Positions 33,727 through 44,501 of a stretch of DNA of 64,000 bases are shown here, piece after piece. The position numbers and the translations under genes are program-made. How positions within the stretch are numbered: position 1 is the first letter of the stretch; every line of letters begins with the position of its first letter. The DNA comes from Phytophthora colocasiae (lineage: Eukaryota > Oomycota > Peronosporomycetes > Peronosporales > Peronosporaceae): assembly GCA_018806915.1 (NCBI GenBank), contig JAGKQI010000101.1, positions 806,001 through 870,000 on the forward strand, read 5' to 3'. A model generated the notes under the pieces. The model worked only from the letters and a program-made list of their open reading frames with translations, had not been told where the DNA came from and ran no database searches.

Positions 33727-34683
33727 TAGGAATTTACGCCCTAAAAGCAACTTTTTCGAAAGACAGCACTACAAGACGGAGATCATCGACCTCACAGATG
33801 ACGGCGACGGCTAAGGAAGTTAACTTGCAGTCAATTGGGGACGACAGAAGGTTGGACGGTGACTACAAGGCTACAGAGACCGGAAGATGCTGGACGACGT
33901 TGAAGTTCAAGGCCAATGGCTACGATGGAAGATCGCAGCAGGAGGAACGACTCGGCGGTGGACTAGCAGCACACAAGTGGAGTACCGGGACGGGCGACGT
34001 GAGCACGAGGAAGGGAACGGTGGAGAAGACGCGTAAGGAGTCGCCGAAGGAAGATCCTGGCGGTGGCAGCTGACATACTTAGGTTAGGAGTAGTATAGTG
34101 GGCGGCGGTAGTTAGGAGAGCTCTTTGGCGTGCGGACTGGCCGTCGAACCTCTCAGTTACGATTTCGCACGGTCGTGAGGAGTTAAGTAACTAAGACTTA
34201 CGCGTGGAGTACTGCGGCAACTGGCCGGCTTCACCCAACAGCATTTTGGGGGTTATCTAGGGGAGTGGCCTTGTTCTGCGGTATACTGACCGGCAGGGAC
34301 CTCTGGGGTAATACGTTCAGGAGGCACGAAGTTCTGAGGTACGAAGATGAGGATGCATGCGTAGTGTGGCGGGGATCGCGGCTAGCTACCGCGCAGTTGT
34401 GGTGCTTATTGATAGCGTCTCGACTAAAGGGTGTCCACTTCAACTTCAATGTGGTGGTGCATTCGTCTTGTATGATGTATATTGTATTGGGATTAGCACG
34501 AGGACAAGCTACTAGTCTACCCAAGGCTGTAGTTGCTATCAAACGTCTTCTCCCTAGCCGTCTCTACTGGACAATGTCCACCGGGGTCTCTCTGGTGACG
34601 TGCTGACTCTAGTTCCTGCTTGCGTGACCACTGGCTCCCTCCAAGTTGGAATTTCAAAGCGTAAAAAGGAAGTAGTGCCGACA
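33717..34683 (+). repeat. 3' LTR of the gypsy element
   Basis: This 967-bp repeat matches the 5' LTR. The purine-rich tract GGCGAGGATGGCG immediately before it is the likely plus-strand primer. It is followed by the CTAT target duplication at 34684-34687. Confidence 0.95.
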
Positions 34684-37600
34684 CTATAATAGTCCGCGCC
34701 GGACAGGCATGCTTGGTCAAAGGAGTTAATAATATTCCTTGACTAGAATTGTGGGCGAACACGCTAAAAGCAGGACTTACAGGCCACAAACCCGGTAGTA
34801 TTATGGACTCAAAGAAATTGCAGCCAACATTTTGAACTTGTCGAGTTTCACGCGAACAAAGGTCTTTCTTAACCCCTACCTTTCGCTGAATCGCCACTTG
34901 TAGTTGGTTTGAAGCAACTGCCGAAGCTCTTCATGATGTTCTCCTGAACCTGGATATGGGGTACTCACTGTGATATCCAGAAGAGAACTCGACGCTCTAA
35001 TCGATGTACATACGCAGCACTCCTGGACATGGCATGTCCATTGGGTATGTGTTGCAAAATATGGTAGACTCCCTTCCTGAAGAGGATATAGGTAGGTGAG
35101 GGACCCAAATTGCGGTGGCACTAATTGGCACGAGGAAGCTCGGGTTGGACGACTTGCAGGACTTCGACACAGCAAGCCGGGTAGATGGAAGCTAAGGCTA
35201 AGGAAGGTTTAATTTGTTGGTTAGTGGTGTTTCTTCGAAGTGGCAATGGTGTGGCCAAATTTTCTCGCTCTTACCGTTAGTCAACGGACCAACTCCGCCA
35301 CAGTATGCCTGCCACTTGTTTACGAGGTCTTTTCTAAACGAAGGCCACGCATCGCATAAGCAAAACAGGGTTTAGCCCTCAAACATGGTTTGAGTCAAAT
35401 TGAGTGTGGTCTCGCAACACGGTCAAATTGAGTGTGCCTGGCACTGCCAGTGGCAGGTCTCGCAACACGACGCACGTAGTTCCAAGTAGGGCGAGAATAG
35501 GAAGACTTTTCACATGTAACACGTAGCACAGATGCAATACAGTTTTGGTCGAGCCATCTAATCTTAAGGTAAATCATCAATTTAGGGCCATCAACCAATT
35601 TAGGGCCGTATTTTAACTGCCAATCACGTGAAGTTTTTCACAGAGCAAGTACTTTATTGGCTAAAACACACTAAATACGAATACCTTCAAAAATTAAATT
35701 TGTAAATTTGGCGCGAGGTGTCATGGCTCCAGGCGATGACAGATCAGCCGCCTACCTGGTTGGCGGCGAGCTTATTGAGGGCCCATTATGGGAGCAGGGT
35801 TGTCGCGGGTTCAAGTCCCGTTAATTCTCCGCACTGATTTGGTAAGTAAAGCATCTATTCAACCTCACTGTGCAAGACACTCGACTAACATTTTGTTGTT
35901 TAGAATACAGCTGAACAAGTGATATGCGCTACATGTACTCTTCTACACCTTTACCTGCTGTTGTAGTAACAGCTTTCTTCGACGACTTGTTTTTGGATGC
36001 CAGCCTCAGCAAGTTCCTGGAGCACTTCATGGGTAAACAGCCTCCCCCCAACTGCGACTCGTTTACGCTTTGTCGGCTTCTTCGGCAGGGGCTTCTATTG
36101 TTGGCCAGTCACTTGACTTTTACTGTTTGTCCTCCGTAAGTTAATTTCCGTCGAAACTTGATCACAAGTGGAAATATAAAAGGTGAGGGTGAATAACCCA
36201 AACCTCAAATGGTCACAAAAATGACACTCACTCAGCGCTTTCAATACTGAAAGCAAGACTAAATTCGGCCGTAAACTGATTAAGTCGATTTTTTTCTTCT
36301 CCACGGGCATGAGCTTAATTTCATTGGTCTGCTACTACAAAAAATTGAGAAAAAATCTCTGGTTTGCGACGTTTCAGAAACTGTCTCACTTTTTATCAAC
36401 GCATAAGTAGATGCCGAGTAATTCGAGCATCTTTTATCTCGGCCCATATTTGATTTTTTACCTTATCGCAATTAAAAATCATTTAGAGGCTTATTGTAGT
36501 GTCTGCAGGAATGAAGACACGGATGGGGGAGCCGGCGAAGCTCCCTGGTAGTTTAGCCTTGTTGTATTGCTGGTATAATGCAAAGTGATTCTCTCTACTA
36601 CAGTATTTGCTACTCTAGTTGGCGTCAGAGGCGCTCCTGGCGGTTGGTTGGACGGGTGGGGATTCTTTTCGCGTGCTCAACGGCTGGTTCCCACGTGCAC
36701 CCCGCGTCGACACGTTTCGGCTGGTCGTCGAGTGCATGTTGGACAGCACACGACCATGCAACACACACACACATTTTTCTTATTTCACTAACGGGGAAGG
36801 CCCCCCCGCTACCAACCCGTTTGTTGGCATGCGTGGGATCATGAGACGTCGCTCCCGTTACCTCTACATGTAGTTATGCTGCTCGTACTAGACTAAAGAG
36901 ACAATGACAATTGCAAGGTAGTCAAAGTAATGTACTGTTAGTAGCCACGCTTCGTATTTTGCTGCTTGGATAGCTCGGACAGCAACGAACGTAGTGTGAT
37001 ATACTAGTAACACGCACTGAGCAACATCAAAGACCTGGTTGGAAATGCTACATGTACCTGCACGCGGTCAAGCATCCGATTCTTGCAAAGTGCACTCGGA
37101 AAGCCACCGCAAGTGCATGAAAAGTGCAGTGCACTCGAAGTCCCAGGATTTGCACGCGAAAAGAAGCCCGTTCCGGTTGGACGCCCTTCGTGTCATCAGC
37201 ATTGTCGTGATGCACATCAACATGTCAACATCGTTGTCGTGATGCACATCAACATGTAGACAGCATTGTCGATACGCAGGTGCAGCCGTTCAGGCGCACT
37301 GCAACCATTGCAGCAAACTGGAGCTGGCTGGTCATGGATCCACTACACTTATTAAGCATATTTTCCAAACATACTTTTGTTGATAGCGTTCCCACGACGA
37401 ACACAAAAATATGAATCCAGTGGCAATTGAGATCTGCAACAACGATCGAAAACATCACGGATATGCCCGTACTAATCGATTGAACTTCGTTTTACTTTCG
37501 CTTTTGACTTATCAAAACTTTGAACCTAGGGACCCCCAAAGAATAGCCACGGTTCTGGCGTGACTGCAAGTTGCTGTCCACAACCTGCCAACATCTTCGA

Positions 37601-37968
37601 AGAGGCTCGAAACAGCAACCCGCATCAGTTACTAACTACTAGTACTACAAGCTTCAGGCGCGGTAATACCAGTTATCAACAAAGCACCCTAAAACTAAGC
37701 CACCAAATGTAAGAGGAAGAGGATTTACCACCATTCCAAGTGTTGGTTATCGCAGTACAGTGATGCATGTACGAAAACCATTGCGAGAATGAGAGAGTGA
37801 GAGGATAAAGATTTAGAACACACAGTCGCAGTTCGTACGTGAGCTGATTTTGCGGCTTGTATGGAGAGTTTGGAATGGATTTTTAGAGAGGGTCGAGATT
37901 CAAACGAGTCCTCGCGGAATTCGGTGGAATACAACAACGTGAGCAGCATATGCTCTGGTCAGATTCAG
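34684..37968. other. Gene-poor 3.3-kb region between transposons
   Basis: No intact gene is recognised. Short direct repeats occur at 35398-35470 (two copies of GTCAAATTGAGTGTG, two of TCTCGCAACACG), with a CCTGGCACTG/CCAGTGGCAGG imperfect palindrome between them. A GGGAGC-7-GCTCCC hairpin lies at 36527-36545. A 24-bp duplication around GTCGTGATGCACATCAACATGT lies at about 37205-37258. On the minus strand a basic peptide fragment (PKKPTKRKR, then a helical stretch) is open at about 35958-36110 without a start. The region probably consists of decayed transposon and gene debris. Confidence 0.4.
35757..35832 (+). other. tRNA-like fragment with Pol III B box
   Basis: GCGGG-TTCAAGT-CCCGT at 35805-35821 forms a five-pair T-arm and matches the B-box consensus GGTTCRANTCC. 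A CCCAT-T-ATGGG hairpin sits upstream where an anticodon arm would be. The 5' acceptor strand that should pair with TAATTCT at 35822-35828 is not found at the right distance. It is more likely a tRNA pseudogene or the head of a tRNA-derived SINE than a working tRNA. Confidence 0.3.
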
Positions 37969-37977
37969 CCGATCGAT

Positions 37978-38076
37978 GGGAAAATCTATGGAGCTCGAGG
38001 TTACGGAGCTCGAGGTACCAAAAAATCATATGTGTCGACCAAAATAAAAATAGTAAACACAAAATTTTATTTTATC
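37978..38076 (+). repeat. Left terminal inverted repeat of the MULE
   Basis: Ninety-nine bases identical to the reverse complement of 40127-40225. Similarity continues a few bases inward with one mismatch (CAAATGA). Confidence 0.95.
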
Positions 38077-38878
38077 TCAAATGAATTAACTCCGACAGTA
38101 ATTGTCAAAGAGTTTATTTAATTTGGCGAAATGGGCAACCAGAGGAATTACTGTTAGTATTTCGCTGCTGTAAGTGAACTCAATTAATATGTATAATGCT
38201 GTAGCACGAAGAATACTTTTGAAGTATCGGATTGCTTTGGATAGGTGAGCAGGGGCCGAAGAACTGTGAACTGTGCATATCATGCAAATTGTGTAGAGCT
38301 GTCGACTTCGCGGTGTCGACTCAGATGACGTCCTGACGTCCCACAGTCATCGAGCGACGTCGATCTGCCAACCCGTCGACAGCCATCATTCTGTCACTAT
38401 TTTGATTTAAAGAATAATCGTGCGGAAGCAGTTTGATTACACAACGGTCTAGTGAGTTCACGGATCCCATTAGAGCGGGAGGGGAGGCAACACACACAAC
38501 GGCAACATGTACGCGCAGAGTCTAATACTCAACTGCGTCGTCATCTGGTTGGTATACAACAGCGAAGATGGCCCGTATAAGCCACTCACGCCCTCAATGC
38601 CTTGGAAATCGTCGTGGTGGAGGCTGTGGTTACGGGGTTACCGTCACCACGAATGCGGTCGCTGTGATCAGTGACAGGAAAGTGGATGCATTTGCCATCT
38701 GCTCAACGACGGCTGTGTATGCTGTGACGGCTAAGAACAAGAAGTAGATCTTCTGCTTGAAACACTTGGACCTCGGTGTCAACATGATCAACAAGGTTGT
38801 CTAGGTAGTGTGTGGCTGGCTATTAATTAATGATAATGTCGATTCCGCTGACAGTTGCTGTATTGTTGGCGGATGGTA

Positions 38879-39439
38879 ATGAACACATCGAAGAGAAGAT
38901 TCACTGTACTGCTCATCGTCTCGGCTACAGTTGTAGCATTAGGTGTTGTCACCGTCAAGTCCCTCTGAACGCTGATGGTCTGCCAAGACTTGTGGAGCAA
39001 GTGTCTATCAATCACAGAGGCAAACCTGAACTCAAATGCAGCGAACATCTCGTACAAGTACGCGACGGATAAGGTGTATGTGCAGGTGCACCACCTTGGG
39101 AGTGAGCTCACGTACAATGGCTCCTACTACACTGCCATCATGCTGTTCGACGGCAAGATCTTCAACGTCACATAGTTTATGGAGGCAGAAATGCCTATGG
39201 CATTTGACGTGGAACGTTCCCACGAGAGGAATCTTACGCATACATGTATAACAGACACAAGGAAAGGTTTTAGCAACGGTTTGAGGAGAAAGGAATCGAT
39301 AGCTGCGTCTTTGCGTTATTCGCACTCAGTCTCGACGATACTCAAAGGTCATAGAGAAGTACCAACCCACTGCGATACAATTGAGTTGAAAACGGTCTGC
39401 TCAGACGCACCAGGCTCCACGGAAACGTTGGTCAGCTGA
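38879..39439 (+). pseudogene. Gene-like pseudogene carried inside the MULE
   Basis: One frame reads from ATG at 38879 to 39439 with only two stops, TGA at 38966 and TAG at 39173. It begins with a short basic segment and a hydrophobic helix (FTVLLIVSATVVALGVV), like a signal anchor. The middle contains the pattern NGSYYTAIMLFDGKIFNVT, which faintly recalls SnoaL/ketosteroid-isomerase-like proteins (aromatic strand, then a DGKI turn). The family call is weak. Its location between MULE TIRs, opposite in strand to the transposase fragment, suggests a captured host gene. A decayed element-encoded gene is the alternative. Confidence 0.35.
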
Positions 39440-39738
39440 TATGGAGCATCATTTCCCTTTTGAAGCCGTTCCTTTTCTTGGAAAGCGAGTAATTCATCGG
39501 GGTGGAGGTTTTTTCATGTGTGGAGCGACAATGCTCCCTTTCGAATAGACAGCTCAATCTCGCAACTTAAGCAGTAGAAGCCCCTAGCATGGTCACACGT
39601 GAGTTGATCTATTGGGACACTGGCGGGCTCATCGTGAGCGATACACACAATAAACTGGCAGTTTGCTTTTACTGGCTGTGATCTTTTTGGTACGGAAAAT
39701 ACTCTCCCTGCAGGTCAATATTGATCGCATCGACCGCT

Positions 39739-40047
39739 TCAATGCGAACCTCCATCTTGTACCAATTTTGGTTGTTCCCCGTTGTGTTCGAACTCGACTT
39801 TCTCTCGGAGGTGACGTGTGTTCTTGGTTTTGCCGTAGTGATCACATTGGAAATCACGTTGTCGAATTTCATGTGCCTTGTTTTTCTTGTTATGGGTCTT
39901 GGTCACGTCAATAACTTGGCGCCGATTCCATCTGTGAAGGGCAGTCTCTGCCTCTTCATAAGACTCAAAGACTTGTTCCGGAGGTGGCGGAATGAGGTAG
40001 CTCGAGGTTGTTGCTGCAGGTGGTGCCGATGCTGGTGTTGAAGCCAT
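39739..40047 (-). pseudogene. N-terminal fragment of a MULE transposase
   Basis: About 100 residues start at 40047. After a Pro/Ser-rich head comes FESYEEAETALHRWNRRQ, then a basic Cys/His-containing stretch (FQCDHYGKTKNTRH). This fits the FAR1/WRKY-GCM1-type DNA-binding start of Mutator-like transposases. The frame then stops, and no catalytic MULE domain is found downstream. Its position 80 bases inside the right TIR is the expected start of the transposase gene. Confidence 0.7.
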
Positions 40048-40126
40048 AATTGAAGAATGAATGGACTCAAAAAGAGCAAAACTCACAGGCAAATGTAGGT
40101 TTCGAATAGCACACCATCTCATTTGC

Positions 40127-40225
40127 GATAAAATAAAATTTTGTGTTTACTATTTTTATTTTGGTCGACACATATGATTTTTTGGTACCTCGAGCTCCGT
40201 AACCTCGAGCTCCATAGATTTTCCC
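40127..40225 (-). repeat. Right terminal inverted repeat of the MULE
   Basis: The inverted partner of 37978-38076, followed directly by the CCGATCGAT target duplication. Confidence 0.95.
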
Positions 40226-40337
40226 CCGATCGATGATGTTGCTTTAACAGATCCGCAGTGGTAATCCGAGATTAAACGAGATTAAAATCGACTAACGACG
40301 GGAGAGGATAGACTTTCTCCGATCAAGCGCTTGTGCA

Positions 40338-40354
40338 GCTTCATTCGCACTTTT
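40338..40354 (+). promoter_or_regulatory. Candidate oomycete initiator core promoter of the phosphatase gene
   Basis: GCTTCATTCGCACTTTT lies 79 bases before the ATG at 40433 and closely follows the oomycete Inr/FPR consensus (GCTCATT, pyrimidines, CAWTTT). It lies only ~110 bp right of the MULE end. Confidence 0.45.
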
Positions 40355-40432
40355 ACCGAGGAGGGGCACTGCAGGCAAACCACAGTTCCAGAAGTACACA
40401 CCTGCAGGTCTTAAACTCGGTACTGTATCGAT

Positions 40433-41955
40433 ATGATAAGCAAAAAGGCCCAAGTCATCGGCGTGGTGGTGGTTGTCGCAGTCATCGGTGTCATTGCTGC
40501 AGTCATCGTAACGCGCCAAGGTGACAGCAGCAGCTCGGCCAACGAATCGTCAGGGACTTCTAGCTCCGGAGCTGGCTCAACAGTGTCTACAAGCTCTAGC
40601 GATGGCTCTTCCACTTCGTCTCGAGGCATAAGCAAAATTTCCAAGAAATCAAACAGCTCAAGTTCAAGCGCAAGCTCCATCACTTCTGACCCGACATCCG
40701 GTACGAACTGCATTCATGGAGTGCGATTTCTTGTCTCTTAGCTAACATTTACCCGTTTTCAGCAACATTTTCTGTTGCCGCTTTTGCAGTTGGTGACTGG
40801 GGGACGACCATTTACCAGGACTCATGCTGCACGCGTTCGGACACGTACACCAACTTCGATATCGTTGCAGAGGATGTTGTTGCCAGCCTTATGAACACGC
40901 AAGCTGAAAACGTCGACGTGAAACCCAAGGCCATTCTTGGACATGGCGACAACTTCTACTGGACGGGAATCAACAGCGAGGAAGGACGCGATTCACGATT
41001 TACCACAACTTTTGAGAAGAAGTTTAGCGGTGACAATTTGGCTGGGATTCCCTTTGTAAACGTCGTGGGTAACCACGACTACGGTGGTGGCAGCTTCATT
41101 TGCTCTAAGGGGGACGAAAATGCCAAGTGCAAAAGCTCGGACGAGATCGTGGAAGGTCTGGAAAACAAATTCAAGTGGCAGCAGGAGTACACAAGCCCCA
41201 ACGACAATCGCTGGGTATTGAAGGACCATTTCTACGTCTATTCGATCGAGGACGAATCTTCGGGCGTTAGCATTGACATCTTCAACGTTGATACTGGTGA
41301 TGCTGACGTCCATGCAGCTCTCCAAGTGTGCTGCCAATGCTTCGCTTACTCGGAGGGTGATGATGACTCGTGCAAGGGAGTTGCTCGTGGACACGAGTTC
41401 TGCGCTGGTGGTGACACGGACATGTACGACGCGTGCTTCGCCAAGTTTAAGGAATGGAGTGACGATTCCCGCAAGCAGCTTGCTGAAAAGGTGGCGACTT
41501 CCACTGCGACGTGGAAGATTGTCAACAGCCACTACAGCCCGCACGCTCACTACGACGAAAAGGGAATGATGGAATGGTTCGAGATCCTGGAGGGCTCTGG
41601 CATTCATGCTTGGGTGTATGGCCATACACACGGTGAAAAGCACGACTATTCCGAGCCGCTTGGAGTTCACTTCGTGGAGAATGGAGCTGGTGGTGGTATC
41701 CAAAAGGAGTCTGCCAGCGGTCTCACGGCATTCGCTGCTGACTACGCCACCAATGTGTGGACGTACACGGGAGATGAATACGGTTTCTTCTCGCTGGAAG
41801 CTTCGGAGGAATGGCTCAAACTGCAGTACCACACAGCGGACAACTCATGGACGTTCGGTTCTAGCATGAGTGAGACAACTGCAGGTGGAGTACAAACGAA
41901 GCACTGCTGGTACATTCCGGTGGACGGCGCTGAAGGAAAGGAATGCGCGTCGTAA
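40433..41955 (+). CDS. Membrane-anchored metallophosphoesterase (purple acid phosphatase-like)
   Basis: Two exons, 40433-40700 and 40763-41955, join in phase to give 486 residues. Residues 7-29 are a hydrophobic signal anchor (VIGVVVVVAVIGVIAAVIV). A ~60-residue Ser/Thr-rich linker follows. The catalytic domain then shows the metal ligands of calcineurin-like phosphoesterases in order: VGDWG, GHGDNFYWTG, VGNHDY, a His-containing SHYSPH segment and GHTHGEKH. GDxG, GDxxY, GNHD and GHxH are the purple acid phosphatase signatures. Paired cysteines (CCQC and others) fit an extracytoplasmic location. The likely job is hydrolysis of phosphate esters at the surface. The gene is 207 bp from the MULE, so the transposon may affect its promoter. 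Confidence 0.88.
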
Positions 41956-42074
41956 GAACTCGAAAGCATCGATATTGCACGTCAATAAAAACAATAATGT
42001 GTGCATTTATGAACATATTCAGAGTGTTGGTCACTTCAACTTGCTCGCGGCTCTTCATTCCGGAACAGCCAGCC

Positions 42075-43410
42075 ATGCAGAAGCTAACAAATGTCGAGTC
42101 GCAGCGCATGATGGCGGTCATGGGCGATCTACTGGATCGCCTCAATTACCTCACGTATGTTCCTCTGGAGCCGCAAGGTTCACTGCTGGAATCGCTGCGT
42201 GAAAGCCGCTGTCTCAACTCGGCTGAACTGTTACGAGAGCATTGGCGTTGGGAGCAGCTCTACGTGCAGGCGACGCAGGCGATGGACAGTCGTCAAGATG
42301 ACATTGCAGATCAGGTTCGTGCCACTGCACGAGCGATGTGTCGAGATCTGCGTGAAAACCCTGTGGCCGTGGAGGTGCTGTACCATAAAGGCACAACGGC
42401 TCATGACCGGTCCGAGGACCTGCAGATGCTGGTGAAAGCCTTATCAGAGCTCACAGACCTCACCCATGCGCAATTAGACAAGACACTGGAAGATGCCAAG
42501 TCCAAGAAGGAGCTCATGGCAGTGGCCGAAAGTCGCATGAAGCAAGCGGAGGACGAACGTTTGGCCATCCGAGAGAAACTAACGGAAATGCGGAAAACGA
42601 AGGAGGAGGAAGTTGCTCTGTTGGATGCCCAGGTGCAAAAGCTCCGCAATGAATTACATACGATCAACCAGGTATGGTGGAGGTTGCAAGGGTTGGAAAC
42701 GGTAATGTATTTACACATTAGCTTTTTGTTGACAGACCGCTTCGCACGAGTTGATGATGATTGATACGGATCTTAAGGATGCACAAGCAAAGGCCCACGA
42801 CCAACACGCGGACGAGATGAAATTGTTGCTGGATCAAGCTTCCGCATTAGAACTGAATGCTACTAAAATGGCTCAGGAGCATCAAGAAGAAGAGGATGTA
42901 CTCCGCAAGAAGAAGTGCAAGATGGCAGCCGAGGTTGCAGCGGTAGTAGAAAAGTTTGACGGCGAAATGGAGGCTATGGAAGGCGAGCTGCGGACGCTCG
43001 AAGAGACCTTCCGAAAAGAACGCGAGCAATGTGAACAGTTCAACGAGCATTTCCTCAAGGTATTTCTAGCCATTGATTGTTGTTTAAAAAGCACTGATCA
43101 CTAAATCTTGTATTGCAGATTGATGAGGAGCAATCTCGCATTGATGCTGAAGAACGTGTACTGGATGAGATCAGGGCACGGGAGCGCGAGAAGCAAATGG
43201 TACGACGGTGCTTCTGATAGAAATCGTTTGAGCTCTACTAACGATCGGAAACTTGTTGATGTGTAGATGATTTACAATGCCGCTACCAAGATTCAAAAAG
43301 TGTATCGAGGGCTACTTTGCCGACGAGAGTATGCCAAAATGATGGCAAAGAACAAGAAAGGTGGCGGCAAGAAAGGTGGCAAGGGTGGCAAAAAGGGAAA
43401 GAAGAAGTAG
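42075..43410 (+). CDS. DRC10: Dynein regulatory complex protein 10 (IQCD-like)
   Basis: Four exons, 42075-42671, 42736-43059, 43119-43199 and 43267-43410, give 381 residues, all phase 0. The N-terminus has a short conserved helix (ESQRMMAVMGDLLDRL). Long coiled coils follow, including LRKKKCKMAAEVAAVVEKFD, then an IQ motif (AATKIQKVYRGLLCRREY) and a Lys/Gly-rich tail. This order, and the LRKKK segment in particular, fits IQCD/DRC10 of the axonemal nexin-dynein regulatory complex; DRC9/IQCG is the nearest alternative. The protein should sit between doublet microtubules of zoospore flagella. The ATG at 42075 was preferred over an upstream in-frame ATG at 41943, because the upstream stretch overlaps the preceding gene's stop region and lacks family character. 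Confidence 0.75.
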
Positions 43411-43496
43411 AGAGCTACCACAGGTTGCAACCGATTGGCTGTTACAAAAGCTGAGCCTATCACCAATGCGTATCATCCTTCCGCCACATCAGCCGT

Positions 43497-44416
43497 CTAC
43501 TTCTGCTGCTGCTGCGGCGGTTGTTGCTGGCCTGGGTTCTGCTGGAAGTTGATACTGTACGATCCGGTGGCAGGGTCCTGTACCATCTGGAAGTTGTCTG
43601 TGCTGAGTCCGAACTTCCCTAAGATCGTATTCCCGAAGCCTTTGAGCTTGTCCATCATCTCTGCCTTCATCTTCTCCTGCCGCTCGTGTACAATCTTCTG
43701 CAAACGCTCATGGCCCTTTACGGCCGTGCGTACTGTAGGGTCGATCTTCAGCACAGCGTCGTAGTCTGCCAGGGCCTCCTCCAGCTTGTCCAGTTTCTCC
43801 AGCGCCTCTGCTCGTCGAAGAAGTGCTTTGACGTATGTCGGTGACAGCGTCACTGCCTGCGTGCAGTCATCCACAGACTCCTCGGTCCGACCAAGGCGCA
43901 GCAGACACGCTGCTCTGTTGCTAAAGTACACAGCCTGCAACAACAATGACATTAGTGGAGAGCCTCGCAGAATAATTCCTTGCTCTCAACGTACCCTATT
44001 GTACGCATACTCTTCTTCCGTCGGACAAAATTTCAGTGCCGTCGTGTAGCATTCAATGGCGTCCAAATAGCTGCCTCGTGAGAAGAACCTGTGCAGGACA
44101 ATGAGACGAATTATTAATCAATCTTGTAGTAATCAGATAGTATTGCCACACACTTATTGCCCAGTTCTTTAGCACTTGATGCCTTTTTCACGGCGTCAGT
44201 GTTGTTTTTCAACGCATCTTCCTCTTCTTCGTCGGTGTCATTTTTCTTAACGCTCAGCACGAGCTTCTCCAGCTGTTGCTCGAGTGTTTCCTCCTCCTTC
44301 TCTTCAAGAGATTCCTCCGGTTTGTCCTCCGCCTGCTTCTCAACGCTCTTTGGGTGGGTTGAGGGGTAGTGTGTCTCCTCCTCCAGCACTTCAAAGCGCG
44401 ACTCCGAATCAGCCAT
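43497..44416 (-). CDS. TTC1: Tetratricopeptide repeat protein 1 (TTC1)
   Basis: Three exons, 44154-44416, 43995-44088 and 43497-43934, join to 264 residues. An acidic, Glu-rich N-terminal ~85 residues is followed by three TPRs (KELGNKFFSRGSYLDAI, then YFSNRAACLLRLGR, then KALLRRAEALEKLDKLEEAL). The C-terminal segment has KLKGFGNTILGKFGLST and a final TGSYSINF, the hallmark of TTC1. TTC1 is a co-chaperone-type adaptor that binds HSP70/HSP90 tails and Ras/Gα proteins in animals. It starts 85 bp from the divergent WDR5 gene and converges on DRC10. The tail ends in a Gln/Pro-rich run. Confidence 0.9.
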
Positions 44417-44501
44417 TTTTGTCAAATGATTCGAGAAAGCTATTAAAAATAAATTATGAGATGTAAAATATAACCCTTATATTTGATATTGACTATAAAT
44501 T

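Larger units (their letters stand above)
24553..34683 (+). mobile_element. Ty3/gypsy LTR retrotransposon, degenerate
   Basis: A 10.1-kb element bounded by long direct repeats (973 and 967 bp) that start TGTGGACG and end CGACA. CTAT (or ACTAT) flanks it at 24549-24552 and 34684-34687 as the target duplication. The domain order is gag, zinc knuckle, protease, reverse transcriptase, RNase H, integrase, which places it in Ty3/gypsy (Metaviridae-like). The coding region is broken by many frame changes. The two LTRs differ by several small indels, including a 6-bp one near 24914, so the insertion is older than the copia element here unless the LTRs have been corrected. Confidence 0.95.
37978..40225. 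mobile_element. Mutator-like element (MULE), non-autonomous
   Basis: A 2248-bp element has 99-bp perfect terminal inverted repeats (37978-38076 and 40127-40225). They start GGGAAAATC and contain the doublet GGAGCTCGAGGT. A perfect 9-bp target duplication, CCGATCGAT, flanks it at 37969-37977 and 40226-40234. Long TIRs plus a 9-bp duplication are the hallmark of Mutator-like transposons. Inside, the minus strand has an N-terminal transposase fragment next to the right TIR. The plus strand has an unrelated gene-like pseudogene. The catalytic transposase core is missing, so movement would need help from another copy. Confidence 0.92.

Noticed and set aside
24553..34683. CRISPR-like or satellite array reading of the two ~970-bp repeats
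   Set aside because: The repeats are two LTRs of one gypsy element, with target duplication, gag-pol between them and TG/CA ends.
35723..35824. Small open frame beginning ATGGCTCCAGGCG
   Set aside because: It reads through the tRNA-like T-arm, which produces typical artefact peptides, and it lacks support.
35395..37949. Short open frames such as 35924-36139 plus and 36578-36873 plus
   Set aside because: They show no family pattern, overlap each other in different frames, and lie in repeat-like AT-rich DNA.
40993..41832. 279-residue minus-strand frame
   Set aside because: It is antisense to the metallophosphoesterase, whose metal-binding motifs on the plus strand are unambiguous.
41943..42074. 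Upstream in-frame extension of DRC10
   Set aside because: It overlaps the end of the phosphatase gene and encodes non-family sequence; the ATG at 42075 begins the conserved helix.
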